Positions 33,010-44,628 of a stretch of DNA of 64,000 nt are shown here, piece by piece. The first letter of the stretch is position 1. Each line of letters starts with the position of its first letter. Source of the DNA: Saccharina japonica (Eukaryota; Sar; Phaeophyceae; Laminariales; Laminariaceae); NCBI GenBank assembly GCA_008828725.1, contig MEHQ01000919.1, positions 124,001-188,000 of the forward strand, given 5' to 3'. The notes under the pieces were generated by a model. The model did not search any database. It had not been told where the DNA came from and was given only the letters and a program-made list of their open reading frames with translations. A program made the position numbers and the translations under genes.

Positions 33010-34620
33010 TGTGATGTACAACTCTGACCGGAAATGTAGGCACCATCGTGCGGGCCAGTATCGACCCGAGGTTTGTCCGTTTGTGTCGCCGGGATATTAT
33101 AGTTGTACGTGTAAGGAATAATTTATGATCCGGGGATGGGGCAGTATCGTCCCCGGGGTCGGCGAGACTTCGACATTGTCCCAAGGGACAATTCTCGCCG
33201 CGCGCTGGTTTCATGAGCCTCAGCCAACCAGCAATCAGCTCGTGGGGTTGGGACTACCACACCTTGCGGGGCGGTATCGATCCGGGGGGTGTTCGTTTTC
33301 GTCCCGGAGTTGTTGATATTTGTACTTGTAAGGAAGGATTATGACCCGGAAATGGAACACTATCATCCCCGGGTGCGGAGGGACCTCGAAGTTGTCCCGA
33401 GGGGAAATTATCGCCGCGCGCTGGCTCCATGAGCCCCAGCTAAATCAGCCATTAGCGTGTGGGGCTGGGGTTTCCACACCTTGCGGGGTGGTATCGACCC
33501 GGATGGACCCCGTTTTCGTTCCCGAGTTGTTAGCGTTGTACTTGTATAGAAGGATTTATTATCAGGGGATGGGACTTTATCGTCCCCGGACGCGGCGGGA
33601 TCCCGACTTTGTCCCGAGGGGAAATTCACGCCGCGCTTGCTCTAAAAACCCCAGCCAACCATAAAATCAGCCAGTGGGGTTGGGGTTTCCACACATTGCT
33701 GGGCGGTCTAGACCGGGGGGGTGTCTGACCCACCCCCCCCCCGGTGGTTGGAGTTGCAGATTAATGGAAGGATTCATGACCAGCGGGTGAAACCTTGTCT
33801 CCGGATGCGTCGGGACCTCGACGTTGTCCCGGGGGGAAATTCACGCCCCACGCTGGTTCTATGAGCCCCAGTCAACCATGAATCAGTCAGTGGGGTTGGG
33901 GTTCCACACCTTGCGGGGCGGTATCGACCCGGGGGATATCCGTTTTCGTTCCCGGAGTGTGGGAGTTGTGTATGTGAGGAAGGATTTATGATCCGGGGAT
34001 GAGACCCTAGCGCCCTCGGGTGCCGATGGCTCCACGATCTTCAGCCAAGCAGTGATCAGCCGATAGGGGTGGGGTTTCAACACTTTGCCGCGCGGTATCC
34101 ACCCGGGGGATGTCCGCTTTCCTTCCCAATGTTGTTGAACTTGTAGATTTTTTATCCGGGCATGGGACCCTATCGTCCCCGGGTGCCGCTGACTCCATGT
34201 GCTTCCACCAATCAGTGATCAGCCGATGGGGGTGAGGTTTCCATACTGTTCGGGATGGTGTCGACCCGGGCTGTGAGGTTCAGCCAATCAATGATCAGCC
34301 GATGGGTGTGGGGTTTCCACGCCTTGCGAGGCGGTATTGGCCCGGGGGATGTCCGTTTTCGTCTCCGGCTTGTAGGAGTTGTACATGTATGGAAGAATTT
34401 CGGACCTGGGCATGGGACTCTATCGTTCCCGGGCGCCGCTGGCTCCGTGATGAGCCTCAGCCAATCAGTGACAAGCCGATGGGCGTGGGGGTTTCACACC
34501 GTGCGGCGCGGTGTCGACCTGGAGGGTCGCCGTTTCGGTCCCCGCTGGGTCGAGTTGCAGAGATATGGAGGGACTTCTGATCATGGAATGGGACCCTATC
34601 CTCCGCAGGTATGGAGGAAC
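33010..34620 (-). repeat. Satellite array in opposite orientation
   Basis: GGGGTTTCCACACCTTGCGG followed by GGCGGTATCGACCCGGGGG recurs near 33250, 33470, 33685, 33900, 34075, 34240, 34315 and 34490. This is the reverse complement of the 1-5600 unit. The period varies from about 75 to 220 bp, so some units are truncated. Confidence 0.85.
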
Positions 34621-36107
34621 CCCGATGGCTCTATTCAGCACCAACCTTCTAGAAACAGCCAGCAACCACAGCTGCCAGAATATAGTAATAGCCGCAAGGC
34701 TGGTTATATGACCGTTGGAACTGCCTCGAGAATCTGCCACGGCCGCGACTCGGCGCGGCCTGAGACCCGGCGCTCTGCTGCTGTTGTTGTTTTCTGCTGC
34801 TGCTGCTGCTGCTACTACTTGCTGCTGCTGCCTCTGCGATGCGCGCTTGTGCCATGTGTGATAGTGGATGCAAGGTCGTGGTGTAATTCCGCCGCACTTG
34901 CACTGTTGCAATCGACCAATGGGTTGGCTATTTCTCAATCTGAACTGCAATAAGCCAGAAACAAAGTTGAGTTCATGCCTTAATCGACCAATAATATGCC
35001 TATTTCTTAATCTGAACTGCAATAATGCCAGAAGCAATGCCTCACCCCTCGAGGACCGGCTCGGGAATCGGCTCGGGGTCGTCGGCGACTAAGAGCGCCG
35101 GCCACGGCTTGGCGCGACGCGACGCGACGCGGCGCGGTATCTGGTGTTCCGCTAGTTGTGGCACCCAGCCTCCCTACCCGTGGGGCAAGGCGGGGCTGAA
35201 CCGCTCTGCATCGTGCTGCCAAATTACCCAAATACAGACGGACAGAATAACAGCATGTGGACGACAGCCCGCCGCGGCGAAGCCCCCCTTGGATTCGGAT
35301 TAAAAAAAAGTATCAAGGACCATCTCCGCGAGAGAACAAGCGATATACTTTCGAAATATCAATCGGTCACTGCTGTCGAAACAACAAAATGGACCATGAT
35401 GCTGGCAAAAACTTGGAAAAAAGACAAGCTGGGCCAGCCAAAAAACCGACAAAATTTCTTAAAGTCGGATCTCGTGAACCACTGCAAATTTAGACTTAAA
35501 AGTGGAAGCACTGACCCTGACACCATGGTGGATAAGAAGATTTACACTTTTCGAGAATCCGACTCTCGCCGAGATACCCAACCAAACTCAAAATAACTAA
35601 TATTTATCGACATTTTGACATAAAGTCCGTATGACGGCTCGAAACAATCGTCGTTCCCGATCAGAGTACAAATTAGTGTGGACAGGGCTGAATACCCAAG
35701 GAAACGATCGATATCAGTTGCACTTGACAATTTGTCACCCATCGAGAGATATTGCCAAAAAAAAGTTTCCTATACCATAAGCAAGTAGTGGCGAGAGCGA
35801 GTGGTTGTACTGCGATACCCCGCACATTTTTGTGAAGTTCAATCTGAAAAAAATACATTTAAACTGTCTGTCTGCCTTTTTTTTTACGAGAGTGATGGCC
35901 ACTTTGGTAATATTTCGATTATTTATATCGGTCATATCTCTCGAACGAAAAAACAATGAAAAAAAGGCAGGCTTTCCGTTTGTTGGTTGATGCATGATCA
36001 ACATCGCGTAGAACAATCACATCAAAATACATACTATTAAGCGGGGGATACCCAATCCACCGCTCTGTCCATTTTTAGGCTGGCCCAGCTCGTATCTACA
36101 TTAAGAG
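34621..36107. other. Unassigned stretch
   Basis: A CTGCTG patch (34795-34835) and a duplicated ATTTCTTAATCTGAACTGCAATAA-type block (34928 and 34998). A plus frame at 35290-35596 has coding-like composition (KKSIKDHLRERTSDILSKYQ) but no family I recognise. It is too weak to call as a gene. Confidence 0.4.
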
Positions 36108-36109
36108 GT

Positions 36110-36262
36110 GTTACCCGTTTGCCAATTACCCGGGTACTCGCGAGTATTACCCGGCTTGCTAATACCCGTCACGGGTACGAGTAGCACTTCATACTTGCCG
36201 AGTTTTCGGGGTCCGGGTACCCGTTGGTCTATCTTGGAAATCCCAGGGATGGCAACTTATCA
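36110..36262. repeat. Short ACCCGGGTAC dyad cluster
   Basis: TTACCCGGGTACTCGCGAGT, TAATACCCGTCACGGGTACG, GGTCCGGGTACCCGTTGG, then CAGGGATGGCAAC. It is a small version of the dyad arrays seen elsewhere, with GTTTGCCA and TGGCAAC as weak inverted ends. No matching duplication was found. Confidence 0.45.
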
Positions 36263-37135
36263 TGCTCTAAATCACGCCTCTTGGGTATTATTTGGTACAT
36301 GGCCATCTCTTACGGATGAATTATGAAAACTGAAAATAAACGATTTCTGCTTTCAAACCGATTGTCAACCTTACGGGCTTGAAAGTGGGTCCATTTCCAT
36401 TTCCGACCACTTTTTTCAATTATCACTTTAAAGTCGGCCTCCACTCGGAAATGGAGCCCCATTTCCGATCACGATTGAAGATCACGATTGAAACTGCGAT
36501 TGGATTTTGAATCGTGATGGGTTTCCACACATCGCTGGAATCAACACGCGTTCAAATGTGCCGTAAACAGCAGTTTTGTACGAGTACAAGCCGCGTGTGT
36601 CTGCCAAGCAAGCAACAACACAAGTGTACTGCTGCTGCATGCTGTGCCACGCTCCCCACCCGCACGTGCCTCAGACATCACCACGATTCGGGATCCGATT
36701 GTGATGGTGTCGGCCACGAGAGCCTTTCAACTCCCCCTGCAGTTGCGACTGCGGCATTCTCCAACAACAAGCACAACTATTTTTCCCCCAAGCACCACCA
36801 CAACTTATGTCGTTGTGAGGGCAGTCGATCTCTGGGAGAGAGGTGTGTTTGTTGACGAACGAAGAACACAGACAGCGAGGAGGAAAACACAACTTCTAAC
36901 GACAACCCTCCATCGTGTTTTCCGCTGTCCCGGCCACCGTCGGGTACAATGCTTCTGCGCTACGTGCTCCGGTGCGACGAACACCTCGACCACCCCTAGT
37001 CCACGGCGGCAGCGAGATATCTTGGAGGCGCTTTCGCGTACAAGTATATATGAGTACCGTCTTCCTCGTGCTGCTGCTGTACACTTTTTGACTCAACTTG
37101 CTGTCTAAAAATAAGTCTCAATTATTGGCTCATGA
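36263..37135. other. Unassigned stretch, partial inverted repeat with 38352
   Basis: 36289-36340 is, inverted, nearly the same as 38352-38395 (CAGTTTTCATGAATCATCCG then TAAGAGATGGCC). The rest holds open frames without motifs. Confidence 0.45.
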
Positions 37136-37143
37136 TAAGGTTG

Positions 37144-38296
37144 CACAGATGGTCCGAGTATACTCGATTACTCGGAGTATCGAGTATTTTTCGTACTCGG
37201 AGTACTGAGAGTATTAGAGTACTGGTGGCCTAAATACTCGGGAATACTTGGAGTATGACCAGTATTGAAGGCCCAAATACTCCGAGTACTGGGAGTATGA
37301 CCAGTACTTATACGCGAGTACCAGCAGTACTCGGAGTTAAAACATCTAAATTACTCGGAGTACTACGAGTATCGAGAGTATTGAACACCGAAATACTGCG
37401 AGTACACAAAGTACCTGAAGTATTTTTTCTCAAAAACACTTTCATTATACTCCCAGGTAATGGGAGCATCTGTGAATTTTGAAAAGCTATGAACGCCAGT
37501 CACATGCTCCCAGTACCTGGGAGGAATGACGACCGAGTCTTTAAAATCTCCACAGATGCTCCGAGTATACTCGATACTCGGAGCATCGAGTATTTTTCGT
37601 ACTCGGAGTACTGAGAGTATTCGAGTACTGGTGGCCTAGATACTCGGAATACTTGGAGTATGACCAGTATTGAAGGCCCAAATACTCCGACTACTGGGAG
37701 TATGACCAGTACTTATACGCGAGCACCAGCAGTACTCGGAGTAAACACATCTAAATTACTCGGAGTACTCCGAGTATCGAGAGTGTTAGACACCGAAATA
37801 CTGCGAGTACACGAAGTACCTGAAGCATTTTTCTCGAGAATACTCTAATTATACTCCGAGGTAATGGGAGCATCTGTGGATTTTGAAATGCTAGAAACGT
37901 CAGTCACATGCTCCCAGAACCTGAGAGGAATGACGGCCGAGTCTTTAAAATTATGCAAAGATGCTCCTAACGTACTTCACACTCCGAGTATACTCCGAGT
38001 ATCGAGTACATTTCGTACTCCGAATTCTTAGAATATTAGAGTACTGGCGGCCTGAATACTTGGAGTATCCGCAGTACTGAAGCCCCAAATACTCGGGGTA
38101 CAAGGGGTACCCGCAGTATCGGACCCCGAAATACTCCGATTACAAGCAGAATTGAGAGTGTTCATACCCGAAATACTCCGAGTACGAGCAGTATCCCGGA
38201 GTATCGAACCCCGAAGTACTCCGAGTACACGAAGTACCTGAGGTATCTTATCTCCAATACTCCTTGCTTTACTCCAAGGTACTCGGAGCATCTGTG
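37144..38296. mobile_element. hAT-like GAGTACTC-array element, three units
   Basis: Perfect 8-bp duplication TAAGGTTG at 37136-37143 and 38297-38304. Termini are CACAGATGGTCCGAGTA and, inverted, CACAGATGCTCCGAGTA (one mismatch in 17). Inside are three ~330-bp units, each bounded by the same CACAGATG/CATCTGTG ends and filled with CTCGGAGTACTCCGAGTA dyads, separated by two ~80-bp spacers. The element therefore looks like a tandem of three smaller ones that moved as a single unit. No coding sequence. Confidence 0.9.
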
Positions 38297-38304
38297 TAAG
38301 GTTG

Positions 38305-38664
38305 TGAACTCAAAAAATATTTTTTGGTTTTGACGCTCGAGAATTCCTCAATTTTTTCAGTTTTCATGAATCATCCGTAAGAGATGGCCTTGTACGAGCT
38401 GGTTCAGGCATATCACCCGAAATTTCGTCAGTCACGAATGCCGCATGCAATAGCAACTCCAATGTCACATATTTGGTATCATACTGACCGCCATGAACAG
38501 TGAAAGAGGGTGGCATCGCTAGTTTTTTGTTCAAGGATCTAGAACTGGCGCTACCGCCGAAAATGTGGCCCGACCATTGACAGGCCTTCAAAGACGTCAA
38601 CAAAAGTCAAGCGTTCCCGTAGGAAAACATGTTTCCCCCCCAATTTTTTTTTCTGAACGAGCCG
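38305..38664. other. Unassigned stretch
   Basis: Holds the inverted counterpart of 36289-36340 near 38352. An ~80-codon minus frame has no recognised motif. Confidence 0.35.
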
Positions 38665-38666
38665 CT

Positions 38667-39191
38667 TCCAGGTGGTCCAAGGCATGTTTGTACAAAGTTT
38701 CACGCAAATATTCGAAGATCTGACTGCGTATCGTATGGTCATCTTAAGTCATGTTTAACGCCCAAAATCGATTATATGCTGAAACTAAGTAATTACGAGG
38801 CAGCGCCTATTTTTTGCACTTTTACCGCACTAAAGTCCAAATGTCCACGCCGTTTTTTGGAGATAGGCCCTGAAATTTGGCACGTGTTTTATCCGCCCTA
38901 CCCGAGCCTTTCACGAATGAGGTTTTTTTCCGCCGGAAATTTTGGATCTCCTAAGACCCAAATTTCCCAAAGCATGACAAAACGAACAATATCTGACGGA
39001 AAAAAAAATATATATATATATATCCGTTAAAGTCTCGGGTAGGGCGCATAAAATACGTGTGCCAAATTTCAGGGTCCATCTCCAAAAAACGGCGAGGACA
39101 TTGGATTACGTTGGTGATTTTTGGGGACCACAGGACACAAGGCGCCAACCAATGTAGTGCATTGATTTGGAGGGCCACACCTGGAAACCAC
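38667..39191. mobile_element. Foldback element with long inverted arms
   Basis: 38834-38904 pairs with 39034-39108 nearly perfectly (CCGTTTTTTGGAGAT, CCTGAAATTTGGCAC, CCCTACCCGAG). Outer parts continue the pairing more weakly out to TTCCAGGTG at both extremes. The loop holds a short AT dinucleotide run. RNA from here would form a stem of 60 bp or more. Confidence 0.7.
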
Positions 39192-39465
39192 GATTGATTC
39201 TGAACCAGTTGTGCGTGTCAAAGGACCTGCTCTCGTATATGGTACGCAGGCAGTACTCACGGAATCATTTGTGTATGCCGATATGCTGACCACGTTTGCC
39301 TGCGTATAGGCCGTTGGTCTTTTCGACGTTAGACGTCGTCTGTTGAGCGTGTCACAACAACCAGAACATGGAGTGGTCACTTACCCGTGTTACGTGGGTG
39401 GTAGGAAGATGCCATGTGAGTGTGGCAAACGCATCAGGTTTTAATTTCGAGACGATTTGACAGAT
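39192..39465. other. Linker before repeat copy 2
   Basis: No recognised feature. Confidence 0.4.
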
Positions 39466-40733
39466 TACAAGGGCTCCGCATGGGTGCCGGCATTCGCCGG
39501 CACCCATGCTTCGGATAGGATATACCTGGTACATTACTGCTGTAGTTATTTGGTACCATCCTTGCTATTTACGACAGTGTGATGGCGCTCGCTCGTATTT
39601 CGATACCTGACGCCCACGTGCAGAATCAAGGCAATGCCAAGGGTTGCAGGGAGAAGGGAATATTCAGTTCGCAACCTCATTTCTCAGTCTCAACAGTCAG
39701 TCTCAGAAAGGCAATCAGTCGCATTCGGTGTTCCCTGGATAGTCTCAGTCCTCAGGATAGTTTGTGAGATTTACGACAACAACAATCTGATGGCGCTCGC
39801 TCGTGTTTTGACATCTGACACATACTACGTGCAGAATCAAGGCAATGCCAGGTGTTATTGCAGGAAGAAGGAAACGCTACTACTGCTGTAATTGCTGATA
39901 CTCAGTTCGCAACTTCATTCTCAGTCTCTGTCAGAAATGCACCAGTCGAGGTCCCGGTGGCGGGCTCAGTTTCAGTTTTGGCACGTGTGGCAAAAACACT
40001 CCGTGCCGAGCAAGCGGTTCCGCATGGATATGCGAAGTCGAGGCAACGGGGGGGAAATCTCAATTATTCTCTGACTCTCGTGTGTCTGAGCAGACTCGTA
40101 TCTAGCACTGTACACTACAACAAACAGTAGTACTGCTGTACAGCAGTACGTACTACACAACAGCACTCAGCAATACTATACACACCAGCTACTCGCTACG
40201 TCGTACATACAGTACTCGTACCTGGTACTACTCTTACGTACTGCTGTTTGTTCTTGTACGTATTACAGCCAGGCACAGCAGTAATATCTCTACGCTGAAA
40301 AATAAGCTACAGTACTCTGTTGTACTGAATCCACCCGAAAAAAAAACAGCCGAGTTTTCATTCATCCGTGGATCTTTGAGTTTTTAATTGAGGCGAGATA
40401 TTTTGAGTTGAGACTCGCACCACAAATATCTCTCTCAGCAGCAACAGCACCACGCATATCATCCTCAGCGGCCAGTAGAGCCGAGATATCTCCTCAAGAT
40501 CCACGCACTTCGAGGTCGCTGCGCTCGGCGGCGGCGCTTGACTCGAGAGTGCGCGCGGGCGGAAAGTCACGGGCGGAGGCTGAGGGGGGCGACCCTCGAG
40601 AAGAGTGGGCGAGAAAGCCAAGGCGAGGCCTTCAAAACGGGTCCCGAGTGCGAGTCCGGTCTAAAGCGAAGTCAGAGCCGAACAGGTCCAAGATCACCTG
40701 AGTGGTCAATGCTCATTTTTTCTATATCTATAT
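39466..40733. repeat. Dispersed 1268-bp repeat, copy 2
   Basis: Same length as copy 1 and almost identical to it, with a few substitutions and two or three small indels (for example GATATACCTGG here for GACATACACCTGG there). The hairpin is at 39478-39509. High identity over 1.27 kb points to a recent copy event or gene conversion. Confidence 0.85.
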
Positions 40734-40754
40734 GGGCGTACGCGGCGAAACGGA

Positions 40755-40845
40755 TGTCTCCCTTTTTGTCACGATATAGGGGGTGTCCCCCTTTTTGTCA
40801 CGATATAGGGGGGTGTCCCCCTTTTTGTCAAATACCCTATATATT
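40755..40845 (+). repeat. Three ~30-bp tandem units
   Basis: TGTCCCCCTTTTTGTCA followed by CGATATAGGGGG repeats at 40755, 40784 and 40814. The third unit diverges after TTTTTGTCA. Confidence 0.85.
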
Positions 40846-40849
40846 GTTT

Positions 40850-43800
40850 CTCGTTGCTGAGGTAGGTACAGTGGAGGTCACTACAAAGAACCTCTACGGT
40901 TTTTTGGGATACCACAGTAGGATCTCGCGTGCTCGCCCACCACCAAAGAGTCAAAAACATATTTTCTAGCCAACGCAAGTGTGAGAGAAAAAAACATGTT
41001 GCTCCCTTGGTACCGTTTCAGCGATTGTATATATTTGTTTCGAGTTTTATACTGAAGACATATTAAACTCTCAAGTCCAAATATATCTCGCTGCTGCATG
41101 TACGTATCTTACGTGAGTGCCACATGCCGTAGTACTACGCTATTACTTGCTGCTGGTGTGCATTTTACTACGAGTAGCCATCGCTGTGTAACATGTTTCA
41201 ACAACTGTTATTAATAGCAGTGTCGATCGATTCGTTTTAGACGTAAAAAAATGTCCGGTCTATTCGACAAACCGTTGGAAAAAATCGGGAAAATATTTAT
41301 TTGAAAATTGTCTGCCACAACCTTATTTACTTGATTTTAGACTGCAATAACGGGTTGCAGTAAATGCATTTTTTCTCCAGACTGCAAACGAATTGGATGC
41401 TGTCGTTTCACAGACACATGTAATCGATGGAGACCGAGGGGACTAAAGCTTTTTTTTTCTGCAGTGTTTTTTTCCGCGTATCCGATTGAAAATGTGCGGG
41501 AAAACTCGATTTTGATGTTCAATTCGTATATCTCTGTCCCTTGGGGAAGAAGTCTTCGAGATAACATCATAAGCAATACATGATTTCCCCTCCGGTAGGA
41601 CATTGCGCACACACCAAAGCCACCCGCGCTTGAATCCATCAAGTAGCCGACAAGAAATCCATCACAAAATTTGTCCCACTTTTTTTCATCGCTTGCTCTT
41701 TTCGTATATGGTTCATGGTGTGATTTGGCGCTCTTGGCTGAGTTGGCGCGTACGTTGGCGCGTACGTACGAGTATTGTTTGCTCGGCCGTGCTTCTTCGA
41801 TGCTTGGTTTCTCGTACGAAGTAGTCCCAGGCGGTACCTTTGCAAGACTTGCTTTGCCGTACGATACCATGCTGCTGCTGCTGCTGTAGGGCGTAGCATC
41901 AAATGGTAGTGGCATTACACCAGTATGGGTAGTGTCTACAGCAGCAGATATTTTGCACCGATGGGTGACGTCGAGCCTTTCCGATTCACAACGATCGCCT
42001 TCGAGCGTTTATTATTTGATTATTAAAACACGAGACCAAATCTTTTTTTCATCATTGTACTGTTTGATAGAACCACTCTGTCCCAAAATATAAGGAACGT
42101 TTGGATGATACAATTCAAGAAAAAAAAACATTATATTTGCGGACAGAGGAGTACAAGTTACCTGATACCAGTTGGTATAAAATATAAAATAGATGTTGAA
42201 CCACAGCACCTGCAAGTAAGTGCTCATCTGCCGCCCACCCTTGCCGAGAGAACCCACGCGAATAAGGGGTGAGTCAACCCCGCAGTGACGGCGAGATGCA
42301 AGATGTACAAAGCGCAAACGATGAGATGCGCAAATATGGGAGTATCCTATGCAGCAGTATAGCAGCAGCAGCAGAAGCAGCTGCGGGTTCCTCAGCCCAG
42401 CGCTATCGCCGGCTGCACCAGCAGCGCTACTGCCGGCTGTGCCATCCACGTTTGCCCGAAAGGCAGCAGCAGCAGCGGGGTGACCACCTCCGGCTTCAAG
42501 CGTGTCCAGCAAGGGATCCACTGGCCTTTTGTCGGCCATCGCGCAGGAGCTTGCACGAGACAACTCTGTGCTCCGCCGATACTAACTCCTCCCTGTGGAA
42601 CGCTGCTACTCTGAGTGGTGCCGAGCAACACTTCCTCGGTGCTTGTTCACCTTTTTTTGTTTTAAACAATTTTCTGCTCGTGCTTGTACGCCACTCTGCT
42701 GCTGCGTCGATCATAACACGGCACATCTTTGTCTTTTTTGTTTGAAAGGCAGAATCATTGGATAGTTTTTTTGGGCAATTTGCCCTGTTCGGATTGGTTG
42801 ATTTTTAAAGATTTTATCCCAGATATCGATCATGGGACATTTCCTTGCCTTTTTTTACGTCTAAAACGAATCGATCGACACTGCTAACTGTTTTTGCACA
42901 CCGCTGTATGACGACTGGCACTTTGTTTCCTGTGGCATTCCAGCTTGCATCTACATTTGTGACGTGTTTGTCTGTTTTCTATAATACCTCATGTTATCCG
43001 CACGTTTCGCCACAACGCCACGGGAGTCGACACGGGAAGGCCGTCCGGCCATTGTCGTCGAGGTTTGGGCGCGATCCGTGCAGTGTATAGCGCGTGCCCA
43101 GCGCTCAAACGTATTTTTTCGGCGGGAATGCATTTCCCGAGTTTTCATGTGAGGCGTTACTTTGTATCCTTGTAAGAAATGTTGGTGTGCTTAGCTCATA
43201 CAAATGTACCTATTTGAAAACGGCACGGATTGCATTGATTCTGGGTTCCCTGTCCAGGGACAGGTCGAGGAGCATTACCACCCGCGTTTGGACGCGCTGC
43301 GTGCCGTGTGCTGCGTAAAATGCGATGTTCTCTTGAAAAAAACAAACAGGCCGCCAGGCCAGACAGCTTGAGCGCGACTTTGGGTTTGAGGACGCGAGTC
43401 CGAGCCCAGGTAATTATTGGATACATGTTTTGGCCATATTATGTTTCATGTTTTCCCGTTTGTTTTTCAATGTTGGTATGTTTTGCTCAAATATGATACG
43501 TAATGAGCACCGGGTATCTCTTTGGAACTGCATGGCTCGCGGTAACTGTGCCTTTCCCCGTGCAGGCACATTTCAGGTACATGTCCATCCAGGTTGGGCG
43601 CGTGTGCCGTGTGTATTGCGTCATGTTTAAAGAACACACAAATATTGTTTGTGCTCAACATTGGATTTGTGGATGTGTGGCCCCGGCAAGCACTGCGCAA
43701 AAGTGCTGTTTGGCCGTTTGTTTGCGTTTGCCTTCATGTAGTTGTTGTCATTTCCCTTTGTCGCGTTTGCTAGTACAATACCAGCAATTGTATATTTGGT

Positions 43801-44620
43801 ACCAGGTATAGACCAATCTGCCCCATAAATTTGTTTGCACCAGAATTGGCTTATAGGTTGACCCATTTGCTTATATTTTACGGTTTAATAATTATTATCA
43901 TATTTGCTTCTTACAGATATTGGGAGATTTTTCTTAGCTGGTTCTTGCGCCACTCCACAATGCACGTCCCGGAGGGAAGCCTTGCATAGTAGTACGTATG
44001 AATACAAAGCAATAAGTAGTAGTAGTGGTCGTAATATTTCCCCATGGCGGAGTTCACGTGTACTGTACAATTTATACCATACGAATACTAGCCCCATAAC
44101 GGGAAATGAAAAGACCATTTGGACATAAAGATTTATACCCCAAAGATCCTCACATTCCCGTTTGGAGTGGTGCATCACAGCACACTGCTTCACCCGATTC
44201 TACCAGGTCTTGCCCACACCATTCCACACGCCTTGTACATACCACAACAATGGACAACACGGGGCTATTAAAAGGGACACGGGCGGAGCCGTGGGTGCAA
44301 TACTCGTGTATCTATAACAGGATGAAGAACCAGTGCGAAACGTGTGGGTGTGCTGTCGCTGTCGTTGGGTAGAAGTCAGAAATATAATAAAGCGAAGGCA
44401 TTCTGTGCATATAATCAAAACATCGAAACACATGGTTGACTCACAGATAGACGGGAAGGCACACCGACGGAGGTTTCAAACTAGAGGTACACCAACAGGA
44501 ACGCAAAGAAGTAGGTGATGTGCTCACTCGTTCACTTGCTTGCCTCCAGCGCTTCGCTGACAGCTACGCGGGCATACCAGACGCACACGGGCGAACGAAA
44601 TGATATGGCCTGCTGTTGGT
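40850..44620. other. Long unassigned stretch
   Basis: Scattered CTGCTG/GCAGCA patches (41872-41887, 42355-42385, 42415-42475) and a repeated GTTGGCGCGTACG at 41742 and 41755. A ~190-codon minus frame (41337-41915) and a ~180-codon minus frame (42012-42563) are open but lack recognised motifs or splice context, so I leave them uncalled. Confidence 0.4.
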
Positions 44621-44628
44621 GTGGATAG

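Noticed and set aside
35156..35596. A 146-codon plus frame with coding-like Lys-rich sequence
   Set aside because: No recognised family, start region looks non-coding, and no second copy in the window. It could be an exon, but I cannot support it.
35427..36082. An element bounded by AGCTGGGCCAGCC and its inverse
   Set aside because: The sequence is nearly self-palindromic, so an inverted match is expected by itself; flanks show no duplication.
40755..40845. A CRISPR-like array
   Set aside because: Only three ~30-bp units without spacers, in a eukaryotic context; it is a simple tandem repeat.
42012..42563. A 183-codon minus frame starting MSRASSCAMADKRP
   Set aside because: Ala-rich and Leu-repeat parts come from GCAGCA patches and the rest has no motif.
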